A stretch of 12,772 nt of DNA from a bacterium (GTDB lineage: Bacteria > Vulcanimicrobiota > Xenobia > Xenobiales > Xenobiaceae): NCBI GenBank assembly GCA_017444165.1, contig JAFSXH010000297.1, positions 1-12,772 on the forward strand, read 5' to 3'. The notes beneath the pieces are model-generated. The model ran no database searches. It was not told where the DNA came from and saw nothing but the letters and a program-made list of their open reading frames with translations. How positions within the stretch are numbered: position 1 is the stretch's first letter; the number at the start of each line of letters is the position of its first letter. This document shows, piece after piece, positions 7,144-12,772 of the stretch. Made by a program: the position numbers and the translations under genes.

Positions 7144-7199
7144 GCTTACAACATAAAAACACACAAACTAACATATGTTATAGCAAAAAGGTTGTAAGC
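7144..7199. repeat. nested inverted repeat downstream of the 261-residue protein gene
   Basis: GCTTACAAC (7144-7152) and GTTGTAAGC (7191-7199) form a perfect 9-bp inverted repeat with a 38-base spacer. The spacer contains the perfect 12-bp palindrome TAACATATGTTA (7169-7180). It lies 26 bases past the stop codon of the leftward gene at 7225, so it may be a branched terminator or 3' stabilising structure, or a protein-binding site. No T-run follows the outer stem. The rest of 6988-7224 holds only the promoter described for the next gene and nothing else I can identify. Confidence 0.55.
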
Positions 7200-7224
7200 T
7201 ACTGGAACGTTAAAAACAATTAAT

Positions 7225-8010
7225 TTATTTTTTCCAACACTTTTTGAGTGCCTTATCGTCTTCGCTGTTTTTATTTCCAAAGATAAGTACAGGTTCGGAC
7301 ATATCGGGATCTACTCTGTAGACTGCGTGCAGATCTTTAGTAAACCAATATCTGCCGATAAATTTGCCTTTGTTTGTAAAAGCCTTATATTGGTAAAAAT
7401 AACTGCCGATCATGTCTGGAGCTTCAACCAATTTGTAACTCCTATCTTTAGCTCCATTGTATTTATTCAAACTGGTAGCCGCGCTAGGCAAATTTTCTAG
7501 AAATACCAAAGCAGAATCAGTAGTCAAGCCTCCAATATCTCCACTGCGCGAATTTATCCAACTGTGTTTCCAATGAAATTCTGGTTCAGTGTAATTGTCA
7601 ATAATTAGTTCAACATCATCATTATCGCCAGGTATGAGTTTCATAGTAAACAAGTTGCTACCGTCTGGAGCTAACTCGTTATAATAGGCTTTGCCGTATT
7701 TGATCGTCATTAAACCAGTTTTGGTCATCTGCATAATCTGTCCATCAGTTTCATTACCTTCGAATACATTTAAATCGAAAAAGATCATATCATCATTAAA
7801 ATTTTTCAAGACAATATATCCGCCAGTAAATTGTGAACTGTCAAATCTGCAATAACGATCATTAAGTTCATTTAACATTGTGTGTATTAGAGGCATATTA
7901 GCTACAGCGTTATCAAGATCTGCAGGCGATTGAGCCTGAACTTTATCGATATAAAAAAAACTTAATGAAACTAGTATAGTTCCATAAACTAATAATTTTT
8001 TTAAAGACAT
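7225..8010 (-). CDS. secreted protein of unknown function, 261 residues
   Basis: A Sec signal peptide (lysines at 4-5, hydrophobic 6-20) ends in VQA-QS, so cleavage is likely after residue 26 and the mature protein is about 235 residues. The mature part is mixed alpha/beta with many Asp, Asn and aromatic residues. Cysteines C54 and C258 could form a disulphide. The end contains YWFTKDLHAVYRVD (221-234) followed by PVLIFGN (240-246). I have an impression of similar endings in periplasmic proteins of other anaerobes, but I cannot name a family. GGAGGT before AAGAA and the ATG at 8010 is a strong ribosome site that fixes the start. It diverges from the propeller gene and precedes the 629-residue protein by 237 bases on the same strand. 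No catalytic motif is seen. Confidence 0.8.
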   Translation of the reverse strand: MSLKKLLVYGTILVSLSFFYIDKVQAQSPADLDNAVANMPLIHTMLNELNDRYCRFDSSQFTGGYIVLKNFNDDMIFFDLNVFEGNETDGQIMQMTKTGLMTIKYGKAYYNELAPDGSNLFTMKLIPGDNDDVELIIDNYTEPEFHWKHSWINSRSGDIGGLTTDSALVFLENLPSAATSLNKYNGAKDRSYKLVEAPDMIGSYFYQYKAFTNKGKFIGRYWFTKDLHAVYRVDPDMSEPVLIFGNKNSEDDKALKKCWKK

Positions 8011-8039
8011 TTCTTACCTCCAGACTGATTAGCCTCAAA

Positions 8040-8068
8040 ATTATAAACTGAGAATTCCAAATTTTAAA
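8040..8068 (-). promoter_or_regulatory. candidate promoter of the 261-residue secreted protein
   Basis: On the reverse strand TATAAT (8045-8040) is a perfect -10, with TTTAAA (8068-8063) 17 bases upstream as a four-of-six -35. The predicted transcript start is near 8033, about 23 bases before the ATG. The -35 touches the arm of the inverted repeat at 8067-8093. Confidence 0.55.
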
Positions 8069-8093
8069 GCAACTTATCCTCAAAAAGTTGCTT
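8067..8093. repeat. inverted repeat 1 of the divergent region
   Basis: AAGCAACTT (8067-8075) and AAGTTGCTT (8085-8093) form a perfect 9-bp inverted repeat with a nine-base loop. One arm overlaps the -35 of the leftward promoter, which is an operator-like position. Confidence 0.6.
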
Positions 8094-8126
8094 AAATAAG
8101 CTGAGTTGTAAAACTCAATTTATTTA
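8093..8126. repeat. inverted repeat 2, long stem with GTAA loop
   Basis: The stem has 7 bp (8093-8099 with 8120-8126), a 2x2 internal loop, and 6 bp TGAGTT/AACTCA (8102-8107 with 8112-8117) closing on GTAA (8108-8111). Read as rightward RNA the loop is a GNRA tetraloop. It directly abuts repeat 1. The outer 7 bp are all A-T. Confidence 0.55.
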
Positions 8127-8142
8127 GGAAGATACACAAATC

Positions 8143-8168
8143 AAGTCCCGCTCTTTTCAGCGGGGCTT
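8143..8168. repeat. inverted repeat 3, GC-rich hairpin upstream of the propeller gene
   Basis: AAGTCCCGCT (8143-8152) pairs with AGCGGGGCTT (8159-8168) over 10 bp with one G-T wobble and a six-base loop. It looks like a terminator stem, but no T-run follows on either strand (CAAATG rightward, GATTTG leftward). It covers the -35 region of the rightward promoter. Confidence 0.6.
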
Positions 8169-8172
8169 CAAA

Positions 8173-8181
8173 TGTTATAAT
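8173..8181 (+). promoter_or_regulatory. extended -10 promoter of the propeller gene
   Basis: TGT-TATAAT is a perfect extended -10 element (8173-8181). The -35 region is poor (TTTTC-rich, 8153-8160), which is usual for extended -10 promoters and might indicate activator control. The predicted start is near 8188, about 29 bases before the ATG. GGAGGT at 8201-8206 is the ribosome site. Confidence 0.55.
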
Positions 8182-8216
8182 ATAAAAAAAATTGCAAGAT
8201 GGAGGTTAGATAGAAT

Positions 8217-9551
8217 ATGCGGATGCGAACTTTAAAAGTATTTTTTAGTTTAGCAATAATTATCGCTATATTATCTTACCTAACTGATTCGGTATCAGCA
8301 AAAAAGCCCGAAGATGTGATACGCGACATGAAAACTCCCAATTTAGTCGGAGTTGTCTCTACGCATAGAAATACAAGTAGCTCCATAGAATTGCCTTACG
8401 AACCTTTGGAGTCCTGTGAAGTAACAATTCAAGAAACAAAACAAAAGGCAGTTACCGACTCTCACGGTGCATTCAGCTTTTTTGTTGAAAAAGAAGGCGA
8501 ATACACTCTGTTGATCTCTAAACCTGGTGTTGGTATGGTGACAAAGACCGTCCATATTAATAAAAACTTGTTGGAAAAGACTATGGTCAATGTCATTTTA
8601 AACCCTGGTATGACTCCTGGAAATACTACTAGTACTCAGGGTGTTTCAGGAATTCGCACTCCTGTAAATCCAGGTACAGCCTACATATGTTTTGCAGCTA
8701 AATCGGGCATGGGAGCTCCTGCAGGGAGCAGTACAGCCAATACTTTCAGCGGTGTAGCTACTAATCAAACCTATCTGCAGATGATGCTCTTAGGCAAAGG
8801 CAATCCATTCGGTGCAGGAAGTACAATGCCCACACCCACTATGGGTACACCTGGTGATCTCACCAGTGCCATGAACGCATCTTTGAATCAGGGCTACACC
8901 TTGACGACCAATAATAACAATATCATGATGCTCAACGGCGATTCCCCTGGAAGTCCTACATTCACAAACTTAAACTCCCAACCTTATTGGGCAACTTTCA
9001 ATGCTTCGGGAACACGCCTCTACGTCAGTACTTCAGATAAAGTTATCCAAATATTCGACTCAGCCAATAACAATACGCTTCTGACCTCCATCCCCGCTGG
9101 CGGTATCGTCACCGATCTCCATTTAGCCCAGAACGGCAATTACATAATTGCTCCTGTTATGAGTGCTTCCCCTAGTGTAATTTTAATCGACCCTGTCAAC
9201 AACGCTCCTCAGCGTTCTATTGTTCTGCCACGTATGCGCACAGGAGAGGTGGGACAACCACGTATGGCAGTTATCAACCGTGAGGGTACGCGCATGTACG
9301 TAGTCATAGGTACGAGTAAATCGGGTGAGGTTTTGGGTATAGATCTCTACACTGGTTTGCCTGACAAAGTTTTACCTGTGGGAGCTAATCCTTGCGGTTT
9401 AGAGCTTTCTCCCGATGGTCGTTTCTTATATGTGGCTAACGCTGGTTCTGGTGACGTTTCTGTTATCGATGCCTGGACCTTCCAAGAGATGGGACGAGTT
9501 CGCGTCGGTGTGAGTCCTCAGCGTGTGGCTGTCAGTCCTACGGTAACTTAG
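8217..9551 (+). CDS. secreted protein with carboxypeptidase-regulatory-like domain and YVTN-type beta-propeller, frameshifted near the C-terminus
   Basis: The 444-residue reading frame starts at an ATG 10 bases after GGAGGT. A Sec signal peptide (cleavage near VSA-KK, 26-30) leads into a carboxypeptidase-regulatory-like beta domain (about 41-130: TPNLVGVV, then EPLESCEVTIQE, TDSHGAFSF, LLISKPG). A Gly/Ser/Thr/Asn-rich stretch (131-250) follows, then a beta-propeller from about 255. Typical blade pieces are ASGTRLYVSTSDKVIQIFDS, LSPDGRFLYVANAGSGDVSV and the VGxxPxxxxxSP blade links. The frame stops at 9551 with SPTVT, where SPDGN is expected. The downstream frame carries on the same blade without a gap in homology, so one base is missing between 9539 and 9540; the restored protein would be about 527 residues. 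As it stands it lacks its last two blades or so. Such propellers are extracytoplasmic binding modules; the ligand is unknown. Confidence 0.85.
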   Translation: MRMRTLKVFFSLAIIIAILSYLTDSVSAKKPEDVIRDMKTPNLVGVVSTHRNTSSSIELPYEPLESCEVTIQETKQKAVTDSHGAFSFFVEKEGEYTLLISKPGVGMVTKTVHINKNLLEKTMVNVILNPGMTPGNTTSTQGVSGIRTPVNPGTAYICFAAKSGMGAPAGSSTANTFSGVATNQTYLQMMLLGKGNPFGAGSTMPTPTMGTPGDLTSAMNASLNQGYTLTTNNNNIMMLNGDSPGSPTFTNLNSQPYWATFNASGTRLYVSTSDKVIQIFDSANNNTLLTSIPAGGIVTDLHLAQNGNYIIAPVMSASPSVILIDPVNNAPQRSIVLPRMRTGEVGQPRMAVINREGTRMYVVIGTSKSGEVLGIDLYTGLPDKVLPVGANPCGLELSPDGRFLYVANAGSGDVSVIDAWTFQEMGRVRVGVSPQRVAVSPTVT

Positions 9552-9799
9552 TCTTTGTTACCAACAAAGGTTCAGACAATGTAACCATTTTGAACGGTCA
9601 AAACCAAGCTGCTATCGCTACCGTTGCTGTAGGTAAAGGACCTACTGGTATTGCCTGTTCTTCTGACGGAACTAAAGTTTTTGTAGCCTGCACAGGTAGC
9701 GGCAGTGTCACCATTTTAGACGGCAAGTCTGGTGGTGTGTTAAACTCTACATCTCCTAACCCCAACTCTACACCGTGGGGCGTGGCTGTCTGCCCGTAA
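9542..9799 (+). pseudogene. detached C-terminal blades of the frameshifted beta-propeller
   Basis: Read from 9542 this frame gives GNLVFVTNKGSDNVTILNG, then VAVGKGPTGIACSSDGTKVF and GSGSVTILDGKSGG, ending GVAVCP. It is an exact continuation of the blade interrupted at 9539 and makes the last two blades or so of the propeller, needed to close the ring. An ATG does not occur until 9590, in mid-blade and without a ribosome site, so independent translation is unlikely. The required shift is -1, but there is no slippery heptamer at the junction (AGTCCTACGGTAAC), which speaks for an indel or a sequencing error rather than programmed frameshifting. Confidence 0.8.
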
Positions 9800-9821
9800 A
9801 ATTAATTTTTGATTTACATGT

Positions 9822-9873
9822 TACCTCCAAGTAAAACGCTTAAATATGCGGATTACTTGGAGGTATCTTATTT
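9822..9873 (+). terminator. strong hairpin terminator after the propeller gene
   Basis: TACCTCCAAGTAA (9822-9834) pairs perfectly with TTACTTGGAGGTA (9853-9865), 13 bp. An extra CGC/GCG pair lies inside the 18-base loop, and TCTTATTTG follows. It begins 22 bases after the stop. The T-rich tail is modest. The right arm contains GGAGGT, a Shine-Dalgarno sequence held in the stem. The remaining stretch to 9967 contains a poor promoter-like TAGAAT (9897-9902) and the ribosome site of the next gene. Confidence 0.7.
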
Positions 9874-9967
9874 GTGTGCAAAAAAGTGTCGCAAGGTAGA
9901 ATAAAACGCCAATCACTGAAGAGAATGACAAAACCATAAGCACTGCATAAGATTAGGGAAAATTTAA

Positions 9968-11230
9968 ATGGAAGTACCTCCTAAAAGAATTGAATGGATA
10001 GATTGCGCTAAAGCCATAGGCCTACTGTTAATGATATTTGCTCATAGCCTTGGAAGTAATTTCCCTGTACCCTATTCACCTCTAATCTTTGCTATATACT
10101 CTTTTCATATGCCCCTTTTTTTTATAGCCTCAGGTCTAACGATGAAGTTTTCTGATTGCCAAGAACATTTTTTTATAACGGCAAAGAAATCTTTTTTCTC
10201 GTTATTTTTTCCCATGGCAGCGACTTACTTTTTATTCGAATTCACCAGACATTTCAGTAACATTGGGTTTCACGTACCATTTTTTTTAATATTTATTTTG
10301 GTAGTCTACAAAGAATATGTTTCTGAAGAGTATAGTAAGGGAAAATTAAACGCTAAATTATTTGTCATAATATTAATTTCATGTTGCTATTTTTTATTAA
10401 TTGTCCGAGATATTTTAAATTATAATCTAATCTCAATAAAATATATAGCCGAACAGTTCAATACATTATTGTGGTCATTTCTCGTTGGAAAAGTACATAT
10501 TGGTGGACTATATGCTTATGGCGTCGGTTCACTTTGGTTTTTGCCAGCTCTGCTTTTTGGAAGAATAATTTTTGATTATTTGAATCTTAAAATTAAAAAT
10601 GTTGCTAAATTCATTTGGATGGTATGTTTGCTCGGAATTTTTGGAATTATTCTGGGAAAATTTCAATATTTATTACCGTTTGATTTAGACATATCTTTAG
10701 TTATGTTACCTTTTTTGTATATTGGAATTAGCTTAAAAGAATTTTATAAAAAAACAGATTATTTGGACAAGATACAAATCTTTTTTATTTGTTTACTTCT
10801 TTGGGCTTTAGCCGTAGTTACAGAATACCACATAGATACCAAACATCTAGACTTAGCAATGAGACATTATCCATTATTTCCTATCTTCTACACTGTCACT
10901 TTAAGTGGCACTCTGTGCGTATTTTACCTCAGTCGTCAATTAGTAAAATTACAAATATCCAAATTTTTGACATTCGTAGGCAGAAATTCTCTTTACATAT
11001 ACCTTATCCATCACCTTGATCAAGAACTGAAATGGTATAACTTCGTAAAAATTAAAGATTGTTTCTTAACAAATGGAATATTAGAAATTTTACTAGACAT
11101 ACTAATATTTCTCTTTTTGTCTAAAGTTATCAGCGATAAATACACATTTTTACAAAAATTAACATTATTTGTTTGTACTGTCAGTTTTTGTGAAGAGCTA
11201 AGCGTGTATGTGAAAGCTATATTAATGTAA
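9968..11230 (+). CDS. membrane acyltransferase, acyltransferase 3 family
   Basis: This integral membrane protein of the acyltransferase 3 (OafA/NodX/WecH-like) family moves acyl groups, commonly acetyl, onto surface sugars or lipids. The 420 residues contain about ten hydrophobic helices. The N-terminal RIEWIDCAKAIGLLLMIFAHS (7-27) is the family signature with the essential His26. FHMPLFFIASG (46-56) follows, with H47. GSLWFLPALLFGRI is the mid-protein conserved segment, and FVGRNSLYIYLIHH near the C-terminus is the usual last conserved block. No SGNH or other extra domain is fused. AGGGA lies 8 bases before the ATG. The gene is markedly more AT-rich than its neighbours (runs of T, many TTT, TTA and ATT codons), partly because it is a membrane protein, but this also suits recent acquisition. 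It stands alone, between a terminator and the convergent hemW, with no glycosyltransferase nearby, so its target cannot be inferred. Confidence 0.9.
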   Translation: MEVPPKRIEWIDCAKAIGLLLMIFAHSLGSNFPVPYSPLIFAIYSFHMPLFFIASGLTMKFSDCQEHFFITAKKSFFSLFFPMAATYFLFEFTRHFSNIGFHVPFFLIFILVVYKEYVSEEYSKGKLNAKLFVIILISCCYFLLIVRDILNYNLISIKYIAEQFNTLLWSFLVGKVHIGGLYAYGVGSLWFLPALLFGRIIFDYLNLKIKNVAKFIWMVCLLGIFGIILGKFQYLLPFDLDISLVMLPFLYIGISLKEFYKKTDYLDKIQIFFICLLLWALAVVTEYHIDTKHLDLAMRHYPLFPIFYTVTLSGTLCVFYLSRQLVKLQISKFLTFVGRNSLYIYLIHHLDQELKWYNFVKIKDCFLTNGILEILLDILIFLFLSKVISDKYTFLQKLTLFVCTVSFCEELSVYVKAILM

Positions 11231-11247
11231 TACAGCTTAAACTGTTG

Positions 11248-12381
11248 CTATTCTAAAATACGTACAAAGACTTCATTAGAAAGTTCACGCCCTCGCCTGC
11301 TCAGTCGCAACCTTGAACCATCAAAATGATAAAGCTCTCGAGGAATCGACTCTATTAATATTTTGAACGTCTCCCTTAAATTGTCTCTGAATTGTCCAGG
11401 AACTCTCTTTAACCAGCGTTTCACATTTACGCCAGTTTTGCGACGCAAACCCAAAATTAAATCTTCGCGCCACCTGCCATCTAAGCTCAATCTCTCCGCC
11501 CAATCGTATAAACTAGCACCATTTTCAACAGCCTGACAATAATCTAAGTATCCTTTAATCCGTCCGTAACGCCAACCATTTATGTAAGAGACAGCCCCCG
11601 CTCCTAATCCCAAATACGGTGAATTTTTCCAGTAAGTTAAATTGTGACGACAGCTGTAACCAGGTTTACACCAATTGGAGATCTCATAATGTTCATAACC
11701 ACATTTTCTCAAGTTAGCATTCAACCAATGCTCCATCTTGATAACTTCATCCTCAGCAGGAAGGCTCCATAGCCCCTTATCTAACCCATCAAATAGCGGC
11801 GTACCCTCTTCAACTGTCAAAGCATAACAAGATATATGTTGAGGCTCCAAAGAAAGAACACCTCTAACCGTCTTCTGCCAACTGATTAAACTTTGACCTG
11901 GCAAACCATAAATGAGATCCAAATTTATATTTTTAAATCCAGCTCTTTTAGCCCATTCTACTGATTGAAAAACCTCTTGACGACGATGAATTCGTCCTAA
12001 CCTTTTTAACAACTCAGGATCCAACGATTGGACACCCATAGAGAGACGATTAAAACCAGCCTCGCATAAACGTTCCAAATCTTGTAAAGACAAAGTTCCT
12101 GGATTAGCTTCAACAGTTATTTCACAACCATCATCAAGCGAAAAATTTTGACGCACACAGCCCAAGATCTCTGCTAACCAAGAACTGGATAAAAAAGTAG
12201 GAGTACCACCGCCAAAATAAACAGTGCTAACTCGAGCAAAATTATTAGACCGTATATCGACTAAAAGAGCATTCTTATAACGCTCACGCTCAATTAATTT
12301 ACTCCCAGCGTAAGTATTAAAATCACAATAAATACACCTGCGTCTACAAAAAGGGAAATGCAGGTACAAGGACAGGCTCAA
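11248..12381 (-). CDS. hemW: HemW, radical SAM haem chaperone (coproporphyrinogen oxidase-like)
   Basis: HemW is a cytoplasmic radical SAM protein that binds haem and hands it to target proteins; it was long annotated as oxygen-independent coproporphyrinogen III oxidase. With the TTG at 12381 it has 377 residues, normal for HemW. CRRRCIYC (C12, C16, C19) binds the 4Fe-4S cluster. The residues after the third cysteine are DF, as in HemW, not the CxC of true HemN. GGGTPT (57-62) contacts SAM, and NLDLIYGLPGQ and MGVQSLD are family blocks. HNLTYW (246-251) is the HNxxYW haem-binding motif of HemW. The start is unusual: TTG overlaps the sepF stop as TTGA, six bases after AGGGA. An upstream TTG at 12387 sits only one base after that site and is less likely. 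The gene is translationally coupled to sepF. Confidence 0.93.
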   Translation of the reverse strand: MSLSLYLHFPFCRRRCIYCDFNTYAGSKLIERERYKNALLVDIRSNNFARVSTVYFGGGTPTFLSSSWLAEILGCVRQNFSLDDGCEITVEANPGTLSLQDLERLCEAGFNRLSMGVQSLDPELLKRLGRIHRRQEVFQSVEWAKRAGFKNINLDLIYGLPGQSLISWQKTVRGVLSLEPQHISCYALTVEEGTPLFDGLDKGLWSLPAEDEVIKMEHWLNANLRKCGYEHYEISNWCKPGYSCRHNLTYWKNSPYLGLGAGAVSYINGWRYGRIKGYLDYCQAVENGASLYDWAERLSLDGRWREDLILGLRRKTGVNVKRWLKRVPGQFRDNLRETFKILIESIPRELYHFDGSRLRLSRRGRELSNEVFVRILE

Positions 12382-12772
12382 GACCAATCCCTGCGAGTAA
12401 GTCTTCTCACATTATTATGTTGCTGATTATAAGAAGTTGATTCTTCCAAATTTTTATTGACATCTTCATTGGAAATAGGCTCAGATTCTTCTTTGTCAGT
12501 TACAGTCAACTTTACACCATGGGGAGCAAAGCAATAAACTTTGTCTGTAATTCTCTGAGAACTTCCATCTTTTGCATAGGCTATACCCATAAGAAAATTA
12601 ACTACATTGTGGCGAAACTCTTCACTGACATTAGCAAAGTTTACTAAAACAGTAACATCACTTTTAAGAGCATCACCCATCTTATCGATAAAACGTTTAT
12701 CCTCTACAGCTCTAAATATAGCTATCTCTTGTTGACTATTCATAACCTTAGGTAGGGCGACCAAATTACCCC
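12378..12772 (-). CDS. sepF: SepF-like cell division protein, N-terminus beyond the window
   Basis: SepF is a membrane-associated FtsZ anchor that forms rings and aligns FtsZ filaments at the septum in many bacteria lacking FtsA or ZipA. The visible 130 residues begin GNLVALPK, which matches the KVVPLP stretch before the SepF core, and the frame is open to the window edge, so the membrane-binding N-terminus is missing. The core (EIAIFRAVED ... ALKSDVTVLVNFANVSEEFRHNVVNFLMGIAYAKDGSSQRITDKVYCFAPHGVKL) shows the conserved valine-rich strand, the N..nv..e...r..nFL.G..YA.dG pattern and the closing Y.FAP..V. A 40-residue Asn/Glu-rich tail, ending RRDWS, is longer than usual and probably disordered. 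A TTG (12764) and an ATG (12743) occur inside but would cut into the conserved region. It overlaps hemW by four bases; this pairing is not the common Gram-positive ylm/divIVA context. Confidence 0.85.
   Translation of the reverse strand, partial: GNLVALPKVMNSQQEIAIFRAVEDKRFIDKMGDALKSDVTVLVNFANVSEEFRHNVVNFLMGIAYAKDGSSQRITDKVYCFAPHGVKLTVTDKEESEPISNEDVNKNLEESTSYNQQHNNVRRLTRRDWS

Noticed and set aside
8143..8168. Intrinsic terminator made by the GC-rich hairpin
   Set aside because: No T-run on either side, and it lies upstream of both divergent genes rather than after one.
9534..9551. Programmed -1 frameshift in the propeller gene
   Set aside because: There is no X-XXY-YYZ heptamer or homopolymer, and the missing base exactly restores the SPDG motif, which fits a deletion better.
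9590..9799. Separate 69-residue gene starting at ATG 9590
   Set aside because: No ribosome site, and the protein starts in mid-blade; it is the detached end of the propeller gene.
11228..11247. Short hairpin ACAG-CTTAAA-CTGT between the convergent acyltransferase and hemW genes
   Set aside because: A four-base stem without T-runs on either strand is too weak to call a terminator.

Overview
This is a bacterial chromosomal segment of about 40% GC (judged by eye, not counted). Twelve protein-coding loci are packed with gaps of roughly 240 bases or less. No rRNA, tRNA, CRISPR array, insertion sequence or phage gene is visible. Several genes encode proteins with Sec-type signal peptides, and Shine-Dalgarno sites are usually strong. 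The SepF-like division protein at the right edge points away from Pseudomonadota and Bacteroidota, toward SepF-using phyla such as Bacillota, Actinomycetota, Cyanobacteria and their non-photosynthetic relatives, Chloroflexota or Armatimonadota. I cannot place it more closely.

Left end (1-1850). A Fur-family metalloregulator runs leftward and overlaps by 19 bases the start of a MalG-type sugar ABC permease that leaves the window. Its promoter region carries a Fur-type box and a perfect inverted repeat set between the -35 and -10. Diverging from it is a secreted protein with an acidic tail (923-1753), closed by a strong intrinsic terminator that faces a weaker terminator for the leftward genes beyond.

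Middle (1850-8010, all leftward). In order of transcription from right to left these are: a 261-residue secreted protein; a 629-residue secreted multidomain protein with two similar GW modules and a carboxypeptidase-regulatory-like domain; an AAA-ATPase-like/PD-(D/E)XK protein; a classical short-chain dehydrogenase; and a 187-residue orphan protein.

Right part (8011-9967). A 206-base divergent region holds three consecutive inverted repeats between two opposed promoters. The rightward gene encodes a secreted protein with a carboxypeptidase-regulatory-like domain and a YVTN-type beta-propeller. It is broken by a single missing base near 9539, which leaves a separate in-frame tail up to 9799. 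It shares a domain type with the 629-residue protein, so 5098-9799 looks like a small set of exported or surface proteins. A 13-bp stem terminator follows.

Right end (9968-12772). An AT-rich membrane acyltransferase 3 gene converges on a leftward pair, sepF-like then hemW, which overlap by four bases in the form TTGA. The pair looks like stable core genome, whereas the acyltransferase looks like an accessory gene.

I did not find a convincing new multi-gene system. The best leads are the frameshifted propeller, the unusual fur promoter, the structured divergent region, and the exported-protein cluster with no known function.
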